From positions 47,416 to 111,415 of the forward strand of contig JAIKXJ010000054.1 in the NCBI GenBank assembly GCA_024684175.1: DNA of 64,000 nucleotides. The letters are read 5' to 3'. Of the stretch, positions 33,773 to 47,608 are shown piece by piece (position 1 is the stretch's first letter; each line of letters begins with the position of its first letter). The notes beneath the pieces were generated by a model that saw only the letters and a program-made list of their open reading frames with translations, did no database searches and had not been told where the DNA came from. Made by a program: the position numbers and the translations under genes. The stretch is from Erysipelotrichaceae bacterium (GTDB lineage: Bacteria > Bacillota_I > Bacilli_A > Erysipelotrichales > Erysipelotrichaceae).

Positions 33773-37609
<3,837 letters not shown>

Positions 37610-37611
37610 GT

Positions 37612-40600
37612 CTATACCTCCTCTTCATCCAGACCCATGATCGCTTCCGGAGCCTCATCCGCGTCGATGGTATCTCTGACATTGAGACCCTCGGTATCTT
37701 CGACTAAAGTCGCATCGCTTGCCTTTTCGACATCGCGGTCGTCTTCGTCGCTTCTCGAGATGGAGACTTCGTTTCCTTCCTCGTCCAGCATACGGACATC
37801 CAGAGCCAAAGCCTGTAATTCGTTCTTCAGGACGTTGAAGGATTCCGGAATACCCGGTTCAGGGATCCTCTTGCCTTTGATGATGGCATCGTAGGTCTTG
37901 GTACGGCCGTTGATGTCATCGGACTTGACTGTCAGGATCTCTTCGAGTGTATGAGCGGCACCGTAGGCTTCCAGAGCCCAGACTTCCATCTCACCGAATC
38001 GCTGGCCGCCGTTCTGCGCTTTACCGCCTAATGGCTGCTGTGTGACCAGTGAGTAAGGACCTGTAGCACGGGCATGGAGCTTATCGTCGACCATGTGTGC
38101 CAGCTTGATCATATACATGACGCCGACCGCGATACGCTCATCGTAAGGTTCGCCGGTCTTGCCGTCACGCAAGACGATCTTGCCGTCCATCGATGTTCCG
38201 GCTTCTTTCATGATATCCGTCAGTTCTTCGTTGGTGATACCGTCAAAGACCGGCGTAGCGAATTTGACAGGCTGACCCGTCTTTTCGCTCAGCGTCTTGG
38301 CGGCCATGCCTAAGTGGATCTCCAGGACCTGACCGATGTTCATACGTGAAGGGACACCGAACGGATTCAACATGATATCCACAGGTGTGCCGTCCGGCAT
38401 GAAAGGCATATCCTCGACCGGTAAGATCTTGGAAATGACACCCTTGTTGCCGTGTCTTCCGGCCATCTTGTCGCCTTCAGAGATCTTACGTTTCTGAACG
38501 ACATAGACCTTGATGACTTCCGTGACGCCCGGGCCCAGTTCATAGCCTTCCGACCTCTTGAAGATACGGATGGACTGAACGATACCGGCACCGCCATGCG
38601 GAACACGCAGTGAATTATCTCTGACTTCGTGTGATTTCTCACCGAAGATCGCCAATAACAGTTTTTCTTCCGGCGAAGCATCGGACTGTCCTTTCGGCGT
38701 GACCTTGCCTACGAGGATGTCACCCTCCTTGACTTCCGCACCGACCATGACGATACCTCTGGAATCCAGGTTGCGGCAAGCGCCTTCCTGAACGTTCGGG
38801 ATATCTCTGGTGATCTCTTCTTCACCGAGTTTCGTCTTTCTCTTTTCGATGGAATATTCATCGATGTGGATCGACGTATAGACATCATCCTTTACCATCC
38901 TCTCGGACATGATGATGGCATCCTCATAGTTGTAGCCATGCCATGTCATGAACGCGATGGTGACATTCTGTCCTAATGCCAGTTCGCCATCATCCATCGA
39001 AGGACCGTCAGCGATGATATCGCCCTTCTTGACGTAGTCCCCGTCGTTGACGATCGGACGGTGGTTGATGCACGTACCTGCATTGGAACGCGCAAACTTT
39101 TCGAGCATGTATTCATGTTCCTCACCGTCTTTGGATGTGATCACGATCCTGTTGGCATCGACATAAGTGACCGTACCTTCGTCGCCCGAGACCAGACCTG
39201 TGCCTGAGTCTTTCGCGATCTTCGGTTCGATACCTGTGCCGACGTACGGCGCATGCGGCCTCAAAAGCGGAACGGCCTGCCTCTGCATGTTGGCACCCAT
39301 CAACGCACGGGAGGCGTCATCGTTCTCAAGGAACGGGATGCAGGCAGCAGCGACAGAGACGATCTGTTTCGGCGAGACGTCGGCCAGTTCGACCTGTGCC
39401 TTGTTGACAAGGATGGTCTCACCGGCTTTTCTGGCGACGACCTGGTCGTTGACCAGCTTGCCGCCGACGACTTCGTTGGCCTGCGCGATGATGTAGTCGT
39501 TCTCATCATCAGCGGACAGATAGATGTAGTCTTCTGTGACATCGCCGTTGTTTAAGACCTTGCGGTAAGGCGTCTGAATGAAGCCGTACTCGTTGATCTT
39601 GGCGTATGTCGTAAGGTAGGAGATCAGACCGATGTTCTGACCTTCCGGGGTCTCGATCGGACAGATCCTGCCGTAGTGTGAGTTGTGGACATCACGGACT
39701 TCAAAGCCCGCTCTTTCTCTGGTCAGACCGCCCGGGCCTAATGCAGAGATACGGCGCTTGTTGGTCAGCTCTGCCAGAGGATTCTGCTGATCCATGAACT
39801 GGGACAGCTGCGAAGAAGAGAAGAACTCTCTGATCGCACCTGACAGCGGACGGTTGTTGGTCAATGTCTTCGGTGTTGCGTTTTCAACTTCCGTGATGGA
39901 CATCTTTTCCTTGACCGCTTTCTCCATCCTCGACAGACCGATACGGAACTGGTTCTGTATCAGTTCGCCGACCGTACGGATCCTACGGTTGCCCAGCATA
40001 TCGATATCATCGGTGGAACCGACGGAATCGAGCAGCGTGAACATGTAGTTGTAGAATGCCAGCATATCTGACATCGTGATGCATTTCTTGTCGTTGAGCG
40101 GATCGATACCGATGAGTCGGATCTTGCGCTCTTCATCCGACGGGTTGCAGATATTCACGACCTGGCAAGCCGTACCGACTAACCATGCCGAGATCTTTTC
40201 TCCCGCGTTGATCCTGTTTCTGATCGCATCTTCCTTGTCGGACATCAACATGTAGGAATCATGATCCGGCAGATAATAAGGCATCGCCTGTTCATCTTCG
40301 ACCATGATGTCTGCATTGTTTTCATCCGTCAGTCTGCCTAAGACGAAGAGCCTCTGACCGTAGTCCATGACGGCATTGAAGTTTTCGGAAGTGAGTTTGA
40401 CTTCCTTGGCAACGATACCGCTGTAGACTCTGACTTTCGAGATCTCTTTGCCGATCGTTTCGACGTCTCCCTTGGTCAGAACAGTACCCATGAAATAAGT
40501 CCTGTCTTTCAAGTCGATGTCGTTGGCTAAGACTCTGCCGATCAGTGCCAGCACGTTTTCAACAGGCACTTCGACGATCGTCGGATGCGAGAAGATATGA

Positions 40601-41760
40601 CGGAACGGGAAAGCTTCCACATGGGAGCCCTTGACCAGTTCCTGGCGCAGGACGTTTCTCTCCGCCTTTTCGATCTTCGTACCGGCCGCATAAAGGATGC
40701 TGCCGTCGGCCTTGTACAGGTCTTGTGCCAGTACATGGTGTTCGATACGGTCGATGACGTTGAGCTTCTTGCCCAGCTTGTATCTTCCGGCAGAAGTCAG
40801 ATCATACTTCTTTTGGTCGAAGAACTTCGCATTCATCAGGTTGGCAGCACCTTCGACGGTCGGAACTTCATCCTGCTTCTGGTTCTTATGCATTTCCAGA
40901 AGAGCCGCATCCATCGTCTTGGTCTTGTCGGCCTGAAGAGTGTTGGTGATCTCTTCGTAAGCACCTAAGAAAGAAGTGTAGATCGCTTCGTAGATATTGA
41001 GGAATTCACGATCATCATTCTGATTGATCAGATCTTCGTAAACCTCTAAGCCCATCGCCTTCAGGAAGGTCTTGACCTTTTCCAGATCGAAACCGTCCTC
41101 TCCTCTTTCGAGATTGAGAGAGAAGCCGATGCATTTCAATAAGATAGTCGATAAGATCTTACGCTTTCTGTCGACCGACATGTTCATGATGCGGCCCAAA
41201 GCGTTCTTCTTATCATCCGTCAGAAATTCCAGCCACGTACCGCGTGACGGGATCAATTCGCCGCTGAATGCTTCCTTTCCCGTCTTATCATCGGTCTGTG
41301 TATCGAAATACGCACCCGGTGAACGGACGATCTGGGAAACGATGACACGCTCAGCTCCATTGATGATGAAAGTGCCGGTCGGCGTCATCATCGGGAAGTC
41401 GCCTAAGAAAACTTCTTCCTTTTTGGTGATGACTTCACCGGTATCTTCATCAATGATCTCCAACTCCATGTTGGCTTTTAATGGCGCACGATAATCTTCC
41501 TCACGATATTTTGTTTCAGCGACCGAGAACTTCGGCTCACCGAATTCAAAATTCAGCAATTTCAAGCGGATGTTTCCGCTATAGTTCTGGATCGGGTAGA
41601 TGTCATCAAACACTTCTTTGATGCCTTCTTTGGTAAACCATTTGAAGGAATCAGTTTGTACCTCTACTAAGTTAGGCAGTTCGAGATTGCCACTAACCTT
41701 TGAATAGTCACGGCGAGTAGAATGCCTACCCGATTCAACGATTTTGTATGTTTGTGTCAT
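37612..41760 (-). CDS. rpoB: RNA polymerase subunit beta
   Basis: 1382 residues, longer than the roughly 1200 common in Bacillota. The rifampicin region reads [30 protein letters not shown] with standard residues; quoted here only as [12 protein letters not shown]. The switch/lysine region has [12 protein letters not shown]. The excess lies mostly between GRYKLGKKL (about residue 330) and [11 protein letters not shown] (about 588), a stretch about 120 residues longer than in Bacillus. AAAGGACG precedes the ATG. It sits in the conserved rplJ-rplL-methyltransferase-rpoB-rpoC order. Confidence 0.98.
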   Translation of the reverse strand: MTQTYKIVESGRHSTRRDYSKVSGNLELPNLVEVQTDSFKWFTKEGIKEVFDDIYPIQNYSGNIRLKLLNFEFGEPKFSVAETKYREEDYRAPLKANMELEIIDEDTGEVITKKEEVFLGDFPMMTPTGTFIINGAERVIVSQIVRSPGAYFDTQTDDKTGKEAFSGELIPSRGTWLEFLTDDKKNALGRIMNMSVDRKRKILSTILLKCIGFSLNLERGEDGFDLEKVKTFLKAMGLEVYEDLINQNDDREFLNIYEAIYTSFLGAYEEITNTLQADKTKTMDAALLEMHKNQKQDEVPTVEGAANLMNAKFFDQKKYDLTSAGRYKLGKKLNVIDRIEHHVLAQDLYKADGSILYAAGTKIEKAERNVLRQELVKGSHVEAFPFRHIFSHPTIVEVPVENVLALIGRVLANDIDLKDRTYFMGTVLTKGDVETIGKEISKVRVYSGIVAKEVKLTSENFNAVMDYGQRLFVLGRLTDENNADIMVEDEQAMPYYLPDHDSYMLMSDKEDAIRNRINAGEKISAWLVGTACQVVNICNPSDEERKIRLIGIDPLNDKKCITMSDMLAFYNYMFTLLDSVGSTDDIDMLGNRRIRTVGELIQNQFRIGLSRMEKAVKEKMSITEVENATPKTLTNNRPLSGAIREFFSSSQLSQFMDQQNPLAELTNKRRISALGPGGLTRERAGFEVRDVHNSHYGRICPIETPEGQNIGLISYLTTYAKINEYGFIQTPYRKVLNNGDVTEDYIYLSADDENDYIIAQANEVVGGKLVNDQVVARKAGETILVNKAQVELADVSPKQIVSVAAACIPFLENDDASRALMGANMQRQAVPLLRPHAPYVGTGIEPKIAKDSGTGLVSGDEGTVTYVDANRIVITSKDGEEHEYMLEKFARSNAGTCINHRPIVNDGDYVKKGDIIADGPSMDDGELALGQNVTIAFMTWHGYNYEDAIIMSERMVKDDVYTSIHIDEYSIEKRKTKLGEEEITRDIPNVQEGACRNLDSRGIVMVGAEVKEGDILVGKVTPKGQSDASPEEKLLLAIFGEKSHEVRDNSLRVPHGGAGIVQSIRIFKRSEGYELGPGVTEVIKVYVVQKRKISEGDKMAGRHGNKGVISKILPVEDMPFMPDGTPVDIMLNPFGVPSRMNIGQVLEIHLGMAAKTLSEKTGQPVKFATPVFDGITNEELTDIMKEAGTSMDGKIVLRDGKTGEPYDERIAVGVMYMIKLAHMVDDKLHARATGPYSLVTQQPLGGKAQNGGQRFGEMEVWALEAYGAAHTLEEILTVKSDDINGRTKTYDAIIKGKRIPEPGIPESFNVLKNELQALALDVRMLDEEGNEVSISRSDEDDRDVEKASDATLVEDTEGLNVRDTIDADEAPEAIMGLDEEEV

Positions 41761-41795
41761 TTGCGCCGTCCTTTCAAATAATTATTTTGCTTTGC

Positions 41796-42389
41796 TCAGT
41801 CAAAACAATCCAGGACAAAATAGCCGCTGTCTCTTTCAATGATACTGACATTTGCAAAGAGTGTTTCAAGTTTAGCCATGGATGATCTTGCCCCCTGCGC
41901 CTTGCGGATCACGATATACAGATGACCCCGGTCATTGAGCATGGCCTTGGACTTCTCATAGAGTCCGTATATGACAGCTTTGCCCGCTCGAATGGGCGGG
42001 TTCAAAGTGATCGTATCGAACTTATGAGACAAAGCCGTGATATCATCGCACAGATGAACTTTAATATCCGTCTTGTTATTGACACCGTTGAGGATGGACA
42101 GTTCCACCGCCCGGGAATTGACTTCCGCCATTTCCACTTCGGTCTGCGGATGGAAGCGTTTGAGGATGATCCCGATGGGACCGTACCCCGAACCCAGATC
42201 GAGCAAAGAATGCCCGAGGTCCCTATCAACGATGCTTCGAATCAAGATATAACTGCCGTAATCGACATTGTTCTTGGAGAACACGCCGATATCGGTAGTG
42301 AAACGGAAGACCTCATTACCGAAATAATACGTGAATTCCTTTCGATCGGAATCCAGACCGCTATTATCCGTATAATAATGGTTCATCAC
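41796..42389 (-). CDS. RsmC-like class I SAM-dependent methyltransferase (YbxB type)
   Basis: A 197-residue single-domain methyltransferase. The SAM-binding motif is LLDLGSGYGPIGI (about residue 62) and the catalytic NPPIRAGK (about 130) matches N2-guanine methylases of the RsmC/RsmD group. The likely substrate is rRNA, but position is not known. It starts with GTG/ATG codons (GTGATG) with no clear ribosome binding site, 7 bases after the rplL stop, so it probably depends on translation of rplL. The place between rplL and rpoB is the same as B. subtilis ybxB. Confidence 0.9.
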   Translation of the reverse strand: MMNHYYTDNSGLDSDRKEFTYYFGNEVFRFTTDIGVFSKNNVDYGSYILIRSIVDRDLGHSLLDLGSGYGPIGIILKRFHPQTEVEMAEVNSRAVELSILNGVNNKTDIKVHLCDDITALSHKFDTITLNPPIRAGKAVIYGLYEKSKAMLNDRGHLYIVIRKAQGARSSMAKLETLFANVSIIERDSGYFVLDCFD

Positions 42390-42396
42390 TTAATAA

Positions 42397-42768
42397 TTAT
42401 TTGATGTCGACGGTAGCTCCTGCATCCATTAACTGCTTCTTGATATCTTCAGCTTCTTCCGGGCTGATGTTTTCCTTGATCGGGCTCGGGCACTTGTCAA
42501 CTAAGCCTTTAGCCTCGACTAAGCCTAAACCGGTGATCGCCTTGACGACCTTGATGACAGCAGTCTTAGCTTCGCCGAAGTTCGTTAAGATAACGGAAAC
42601 GGAAGTCGGACCCTGAGGTGCTTCTTCAGCAGGTGCAGCAGCAACAGCAACCGGAGCAGCAGCAGTGACACCGAATTTTTCTTCGATCGCTTTGACTAAG
42701 TCGTTCAGTTCTAAGATGGTAGCTTCTTCCAAGTAAGCCAGGATATCATCATGTGATAATTTTGCCAT
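42397..42768 (-). CDS. rplL: 50S ribosomal protein L7/L12
   Basis: 123 residues. The N-terminal dimerisation helices ([28 protein letters not shown]), an Ala-rich hinge ([14 protein letters not shown]) and the C-terminal factor-binding domain ([27 protein letters not shown]) are all typical; only parts are quoted. It forms the ribosomal stalk that recruits elongation factors. AAAGGAG precedes the ATG. It lies 47 bases after rplJ in the L10-leader-controlled operon. Confidence 0.98.
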   Translation of the reverse strand: MAKLSHDDILAYLEEATILELNDLVKAIEEKFGVTAAAPVAVAAAPAEEAPQGPTSVSVILTNFGEAKTAVIKVVKAITGLGLVEAKGLVDKCPSPIKENISPEEAEDIKKQLMDAGATVDIK

Positions 42769-42815
42769 TGTAATTTTTTCTCCTTTTTTTCTTCTTTAAA
42801 TTTTCTTAATGGTCA

Positions 42816-43370
42816 TTAAGCAGCAGCTTCTTCAGCAGGTGCTGCTTCCGCTGCAGGTGCAGCTTCAGGTGCAGGTGCTCCAGCCTCCTTGGCATCGGCA
42901 ACGGCCTTGACGGCTCTTGCGAATGAGCTTACAGGTGACTGCAGACAGCTCAGTAACATAGATAACATACCGTCACGGTTCGGCAGTAAGGACAGTTCCT
43001 TGATCGTTTCTTCGTTGACGACTTTGCCTTCGACGATACCTTTCTTAAGTACAAGAGCTTTGTGTTTCTTCGCGAACTTAGCTAAGACTCTGGCCGGTGC
43101 AGTTGCATCTTCAGAGAACGCGAACGCATTCGGACCGGATAAAGCGTCTTTGAGATCTTCAAAACCGCAATCATCACATGCTCTTTCGAACATGGTGTTC
43201 TTGTAGACTTTGAAGTCGACACCTTCGGAACGGAGGCTGCGTCTGAGTTCAGTAACTTCGGCAACGCTGAGACCGCGATACTCACAGACAACAGTGGACT
43301 GAGAAGCCTTGATCTTATCAGAGATCTCAGTGACTAAAGCCTGCTTGTTACTTAATACAGCTTGATTCAT
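42816..43370 (-). CDS. rplJ: 50S ribosomal protein L10
   Basis: 184 residues starting MNQAVLSNKQALVTEISDK. The N-terminal domain binds 23S rRNA and L11 (QSTVVCEYRGLSVAEVTELR), and the C-terminal helix binds L12 dimers. The tail is Ala/Pro/Glu-rich (AAPAEEAAA). ATG 43370 follows GAAAGAGGAAAT; longer in-frame starts upstream fall inside the L10 leader. L10 with L12 is expected to bind the leader and repress its own synthesis. Confidence 0.97.
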   Translation of the reverse strand: MNQAVLSNKQALVTEISDKIKASQSTVVCEYRGLSVAEVTELRRSLRSEGVDFKVYKNTMFERACDDCGFEDLKDALSGPNAFAFSEDATAPARVLAKFAKKHKALVLKKGIVEGKVVNEETIKELSLLPNRDGMLSMLLSCLQSPVSSFARAVKAVADAKEAGAPAPEAAPAAEAAPAEEAAA

Positions 43371-43399
43371 ATTTCCTCTTTCTAACACCCATATACTCA

Positions 43400-43500
43400 T
43401 AAAAAGAAAACCTGTATCACATAGACACAGGTTAAAAATCATCTTCTGATCAACCTCGGTAACATGATTAAGGGATAGCCCCGTTACTGTCTATGGTATA
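43400..43500 (-). ncRNA. Ribosomal protein L10 leader with attenuator
   Basis: On the minus strand the leader shows the family landmarks CATAGACAGTAACGGGG, CTATCCCTTAATCATG and ACCGAGGTTGATC, which form the L10/L12-binding kink-turn region. It ends in AACCTGT (43433-43427) pairing with ACAGGTT (43415-43409) followed by TTCTTTTT, a Rho-independent attenuator about 30 bases before rplJ. Protein binding would favour the terminator. Confidence 0.88.
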
Positions 43501-43581
43501 TCGATGCTTGATTATGATACACCATAAAGCTCATTTTTACAAGGTTTTTTTAAAGAAAAGCCTTATTTTACGCGCTTTTTC

Positions 43582-44346
43582 TCAATCCTTCAGAAAAGAA
43601 ACGGCATCCTTTACGAAATCCCGGTCGATATGATCGTTCCCCAGAGGAGAGACGGATACATAACCGTGAGCCAGAGCCGCCGCATCGATGCGCAGATCCT
43701 CTTCGTCTCCTTTGTAAAAGATCTTGGACGGAAGGATCTCGATGTAGTCCCCGTCCTCTTCCTCAAGATGCGCATAAGCATCTTCATAAGTGATCTCGCC
43801 GACCCGGTCGCAGACTAAGATCCCCTTGATCTGCTCTTCTTTCCGATCCGGAACATTGACATTGAGGAAATACTTCGTGTTCTCTTTCGAAGCGAGAAAC
43901 TTCAAAGCAATGTCTCTTCCGATCTTCGCCGCCGTCCGATAATCCCCGGCCTTAATGCCATCCAGAGAGAGAGCCATGGCCGGCACATGATAGATGAACG
44001 CTTCCCTGGCAGCGGCGACCGTGCCCGAGTAAACGATATCGGTCGAGATGTTGGCACCCTTGTTGATGCCGGAAACGACCAGATCGAACTTCTCATCGAA
44101 AAAATAATGCATCGCCATATGGACGCAATCCGCCGGCGTGCCCCACAGGGCATAGGCTTTCCTGACGTGACCGAGTTTTCTTTCCTCATAGCGGATCTTT
44201 CCCTTGATGGTCAGGTGGTGGGAATTGGAACTGCGTTCTCCTTCCGGAGCGCAGACATAGACTTCACCGATCTCCGAGAACACCTCACATAAGGTCTGCA
44301 GACCGAGGAAACCGATGCCGTCATCATTTGTGATCAGGATCTTCAT
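43582..44346 (-). CDS. surE: 5'/3'-nucleotidase SurE
   Basis: A 254-residue phosphatase of nucleoside monophosphates. The N-terminus MKILITNDDGIGFLGL holds the metal-binding Asp-Asp, APEGERSSNSH supplies the catalytic Ser/Asn loop, and VVSGINKGANISTDIVYSGTVAAA is the family motif; only parts are quoted. ATG 44346 has no ribosome binding site. TAAGAT with an extended TG ends 6 bases before it, so the mRNA is probably leaderless. The upstream HAD gene has its own terminator, so surE is transcribed separately. No strong terminator follows before the L10 leader. Confidence 0.94.
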   Translation of the reverse strand: MKILITNDDGIGFLGLQTLCEVFSEIGEVYVCAPEGERSSNSHHLTIKGKIRYEERKLGHVRKAYALWGTPADCVHMAMHYFFDEKFDLVVSGINKGANISTDIVYSGTVAAAREAFIYHVPAMALSLDGIKAGDYRTAAKIGRDIALKFLASKENTKYFLNVNVPDRKEEQIKGILVCDRVGEITYEDAYAHLEEEDGDYIEILPSKIFYKGDEEDLRIDAAALAHGYVSVSPLGNDHIDRDFVKDAVSFLKD

Positions 44347-44403
44347 GGCAAAATCTTAACATAAAAAGAACACGCTTCGCGCAGTTTCCGTCTCTTCGCT
44401 GTC

Positions 44404-44431
44404 CAAAAAGAAAAGACAGCTCACACTGTCT
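44404..44431 (-). terminator. Terminator after the HAD gene
   Basis: On the minus strand AGACAG (44431-44426), 6-base loop, CTGTCT (44419-44414), then TTTCTTTTT. The stem begins in the last codons of the gene ending at 44421. Confidence 0.85.
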
Positions 44432-45104
44432 TGTCGATCTCTTCTACGATGTTCAGGATCTGACGCAGATCCTCGATCCGGTATCCTTTGTAATACTTCA
44501 GCTGTTTCTCCGGATCGGTGCAGACGAAAGCCGAAGGCATCCCTGCATTGTAAGCACCGAGGATGTCTGTGGAAAAGACATCGCCCACCATCAGACATTC
44601 TTCGTTGTTCACACCGAGCTTTTCACTCATCATGTCATAGATCCTGCGGTCCGGCTTGTGGATGCCGATATCGCCCGAGACCATCACCGCATCGAAATAC
44701 GGTGCCACCTGCACATGGTCGATCTTGTTGTGCTGGGAGAAGGAGTCACCGTTCGACAGCAAGCCGAGCTTCAAGCCTTTTTCTCTCAGGGCAAGGAGCG
44801 TTTCGACCGTTTCCGGTTTCAATACGGAGAAACGGTACATGTTGTCGTAATAGTACGGGATGAACTTCTCTTCGAAATCTTCCGGAAGATAAGATCCGTA
44901 ACGTTCAAGGAAGGCGATGAGCCTCGTATGGACATCGATCGTCCCGTTGCAGTCATACAGCATCATGTCCTGCAACATCGCCTCATATTCCATCTCGTTC
45001 ATCTTTGAAAAAAACGGTTTGAAGTAATGATCGAAGATATCGTAGGCATTTTTCTTGCGGTTAGACAAGGTGCCGTCAAAGTCAAAAATGACGGCCTTAA
45101 TCAT
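44421..45104 (-). CDS. HAD-family hydrolase
   Basis: A 227-residue haloacid-dehalogenase phosphatase. Motif I is VIFDFDGTLS with the nucleophile Asp, motif II is LLSNGDS, motif III is the Lys in IHKPDRR and motif IV is MVGDVFSTDILGA. The helical cap between motifs I and II (about residues 15-85) is subtype I, as in phosphoglycolate phosphatase-like and YjjG-like nucleotidases. Substrate is unknown. Its ATG overlaps the stop of the DUF951 gene by 8 bases, giving a tightly coupled end to the potABCD-dtd transcript. Confidence 0.88.
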   Translation of the reverse strand: MIKAVIFDFDGTLSNRKKNAYDIFDHYFKPFFSKMNEMEYEAMLQDMMLYDCNGTIDVHTRLIAFLERYGSYLPEDFEEKFIPYYYDNMYRFSVLKPETVETLLALREKGLKLGLLSNGDSFSQHNKIDHVQVAPYFDAVMVSGDIGIHKPDRRIYDMMSEKLGVNNEECLMVGDVFSTDILGAYNAGMPSAFVCTDPEKQLKYYKGYRIEDLRQILNIVEEIDKTV

Positions 45105-45303
45105 CTGCTTGTGCCGCCTTTTCTATGATCTTCTTGCATTTGCGCTCGAACTCCGGCCTCTCCATCATGACGATGGCGCCGCAGCCTTCGCATTTGATCT
45201 TGATGTCGACCCCCATGCGGACGATCTTCCAGTAATGGGACTTCCGGCACGGATGGTCTTTTTTCATTTGTACGATGTCATACAGACCGTAATTTTCTAC
45301 CAT
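45097..45303 (-). CDS. DUF951 family small zinc-ribbon-like protein
   Basis: 68 residues beginning MVENYGLYDIVQMKKDHPC. The family pattern is KKDHPC, W-x-IVRMG-DIKIKCEGC and VMMERPEFER. The cysteines at HPC and CEGC may bind a metal. Function is unknown; relatives (B. subtilis YyzM) lie near housekeeping genes. It overlaps dtd by 7 bases upstream and the HAD gene by 8 bases downstream. Confidence 0.85.
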   Translation of the reverse strand: MVENYGLYDIVQMKKDHPCRKSHYWKIVRMGVDIKIKCEGCGAIVMMERPEFERKCKKIIEKAAQADD

Positions 45304-45746
45304 AATACCTCGCTGTCAAGTAGGACAGTCACCGGACCGTCATTCACCAAAGCGATCTTCATGTCGGCGCCGAAGATCCCCTCTTGTGTTTCGATGCCCA
45401 GTTTTCTGAGACACGCATTGAAGTAAAGATAAAGTTCCTTTGCCCTTTCGCCGCCTAACGCGTCGGTGAAACTCGGCCGGTTGCCTTTCTTCGCATCGGC
45501 GTAAAGCGTGAACTGCGAGATGGACAGGATCTTTCCTCCCGCATCGAATATGGAGAGGTTCATCTTGCCGTTTTCATCTTCGAAGATGCGCAGCTTGCTG
45601 AGCTTGACGGCCATCTTTTCTACGGTCTCTTCGTTATCGTCAAGGCCGAGACCGGCCAGGACCATAAAGCCCCGGCCGATCTTGCCTGTGATCTTATCAT
45701 CGACTGTGCAGCTGGCTTCCGTAACTCTCTGAACGACCAGCCTCAT
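45297..45746 (-). CDS. dtd: D-aminoacyl-tRNA deacylase
   Basis: A 149-residue DTD protein that hydrolyses D-aminoacyl-tRNAs and so protects translation. The signature ISQFTLYADAKKGNRPSF (about residues 76-93) and the cross-subunit Gly-cisPro motif VNDGPVTV (about 136) form the active site. MRLVVQRVTEASCTVDD is the standard N-terminus. It starts 1 base after the potD stop with the same orientation and overlaps DUF951, so it belongs to the long polyamine-transport transcript. Confidence 0.96.
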   Translation of the reverse strand: MRLVVQRVTEASCTVDDKITGKIGRGFMVLAGLGLDDNEETVEKMAVKLSKLRIFEDENGKMNLSIFDAGGKILSISQFTLYADAKKGNRPSFTDALGGERAKELYLYFNACLRKLGIETQEGIFGADMKIALVNDGPVTVLLDSEVLW

Positions 45747-45747
45747 C

Positions 45748-46815
45748 TTATTTCGTGTTCTTGACTTTGACCCAGAGTTCGGAAATCGTCTTCAAGACGT
45801 CTTCGTTGTTGTGGAAGACTTCGTCGTTCGCGTTCTTGTTGCGCGGGATGTAGGCTTCATTGCCTTCGAAGTCGCCGCCGGCAGCCGAGAGGTCTTTCAG
45901 GACATCCGCATTGACGGAGCTGTAGCCGACAAAGACGGAATTCTCAAGGGCTGCATCATAGTCCGTGATGTAGTTCATGAACTTGTAGGCATTCTCGACG
46001 TTCTTGGCATCCTTGTGGATGACCATCGCATCAACGAAGTAGTTGGTGCCTTCAGCCGGTGCCCAGAACAACATGTTTTCGTTTTCGGAATAGATCAAAG
46101 CGGCATCGCCCGAATACATCATGCCCATAGCCTTTTCGCCGTTGGCCAGACCGTCGATCGCCTCATCGGTGACGTAAGCCGGATCCATGTTCTGTGCGAT
46201 ATCGATCAGCCAGTCGTAAGCTGCGTTGATCTCTTCTTCCTTATCCGTGTTCATGGAATAGCCGAGAGCCTTCTCTGCCATCATGAATGAATCACGGATG
46301 GAATCGTACATGTAGATCATGCCTTTGTATTTGGTGTTGCGCAAGACGTTCCAGCCTTGTGACTCCACATCGGCCTGATCGACCAGGGTCTTGTCGTAGC
46401 AGATACCGACATTGCCCCAGAAATAAGGAACAGAATAATCGTTGTTCGGATCGAAGTCCATATTCAGGACCTGGTCATAGATCATGGACATGTTTTCCAG
46501 TTTGGACTTATCCAGCGGCTGGACCATCTCTTCGCTGATCAGACGTTCGATCATATAGTCGGAAGGAATGATGATGTCATAGACCGTACCGCCGAGCAGT
46601 TTCGTATACATCGATTCATTGGAATCAAAGGTCGTGATGTACAGTTTGATGCCGGTCTCTTCCTCGAAGTTGTTGATGACGTCATCGGAGATATACTCAC
46701 CCGGTAAAAAGACGTACAGTTCTCCGCCTTTTTCGCCTTCCCCGTTGGAACCGCCGCCGCCTGCGCAGGCAGTTAAGAGAAGTAAGGCAAATACGATGCT
46801 AAGCAGTTTCTTCAT
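45748..46815 (-). CDS. potD: Spermidine/putrescine-binding lipoprotein
   Basis: A 355-residue lipoprotein. The signal MKKLLSIVFALLLLTACAGG has lipobox LTAC, followed by a Gly/Glu linker. The mature chain has the PotD pattern: YVFLPGEYISDDVINNFEEETG, IIPSDYMIERL and PYFWGNVGICYDK; only parts are shown. It binds polyamine outside the membrane and delivers it to PotB/PotC. It overlaps potC by 17 bases. The order potA-potB-potC-potD is standard. Confidence 0.94.
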   Translation of the reverse strand: MKKLLSIVFALLLLTACAGGGGSNGEGEKGGELYVFLPGEYISDDVINNFEEETGIKLYITTFDSNESMYTKLLGGTVYDIIIPSDYMIERLISEEMVQPLDKSKLENMSMIYDQVLNMDFDPNNDYSVPYFWGNVGICYDKTLVDQADVESQGWNVLRNTKYKGMIYMYDSIRDSFMMAEKALGYSMNTDKEEEINAAYDWLIDIAQNMDPAYVTDEAIDGLANGEKAMGMMYSGDAALIYSENENMLFWAPAEGTNYFVDAMVIHKDAKNVENAYKFMNYITDYDAALENSVFVGYSSVNADVLKDLSAAGGDFEGNEAYIPRNKNANDEVFHNNEDVLKTISELWVKVKNTK

Positions 46816-47608
46816 TGTTTTTCCTCCTTGCTTTCAATAATGGCAATACATTGCTGAAGACCAAGACGATCGTGATCGCCAGAACGATCAGCGTCGAGAG
46901 CGCATTGACGCTCGGATTGATCCGCTTCGTCGTTGCGTAGACATAAGTGGAAATGTTGTTGATGCCCGGACCGGTCGTGAAATACGAGATCACGAAATCA
47001 TCGAACGACATGGTGAAGGCGACAAGTGCGCCGGACACGATACCCTCTTTGATCTGAGGGATGATGACTTTATACAAAGCCTGGAACGGTGTGCAGCCCA
47101 GATCCAGTGCGGCTTCCGCCAGGTTCTCGTCGAGCTGTCTGAGCTTCGGCGTCACCGACAGCATCACATACGGGATACAGAAGATGATATGCGCCAGTAG
47201 CAGCGTACCGAAACCCGTCGGGATGTTGAGCGTCGAGAACAGCAACATCAAGCCGATGGCCGTGACGATATCCGGGTTGAGCATCGGCAGGTTGTTGACT
47301 TGCGTGACGATCTGCCGGATGATGCGGCTGGATTTGGACAGGCCGATGGCGACGATGGTGCCGGCGATCGTCGAGACGATCGTGGCGATCACCGCGATCA
47401 GCACCGAATAATAGATCGATTCCATCATTGCCCGGGTATGGAACATCTTCTCATACCACTGCAGTGAGAATCCTGTGAAGTTGGTCAGCGAACGCGACCC
47501 GTTGAACGAGAACAGGACGACGTAGACGATCGGCAGATAGAAGAACGCCAGGATGAGACCCAGGTAGATCTTCTGCAGGACTGCTCTGTTTTTCTTTCCC
47601 TTTTTCAT
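46799..47608 (-). CDS. potC: Polyamine ABC transporter permease PotC
   Basis: A 269-residue permease with six helices. The first is IYLGLILAFFYLPIVYVVLFSF. The EAA loop is NLAEAALDLGCTPFQALYKVIIPQI (about residue 175), which contacts PotA. FTMSFDDFVISYFTTG is the PotC family motif. Its start overlaps the potB stop by one base (TGATG) and its end overlaps potD by 17 bases. Confidence 0.95.
   Translation of the reverse strand: MKKGKKNRAVLQKIYLGLILAFFYLPIVYVVLFSFNGSRSLTNFTGFSLQWYEKMFHTRAMMESIYYSVLIAVIATIVSTIAGTIVAIGLSKSSRIIRQIVTQVNNLPMLNPDIVTAIGLMLLFSTLNIPTGFGTLLLAHIIFCIPYVMLSVTPKLRQLDENLAEAALDLGCTPFQALYKVIIPQIKEGIVSGALVAFTMSFDDFVISYFTTGPGINNISTYVYATTKRINPSVNALSTLIVLAITIVLVFSNVLPLLKARRKNNEETA

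Noticed and set aside
44336..44400. Terminator hairpin GCGCGAAGCG upstream of surE
   Set aside because: The stem is only 3-4 pairs with an imperfect T run; the HAD gene already has a convincing terminator at 44404-44431.
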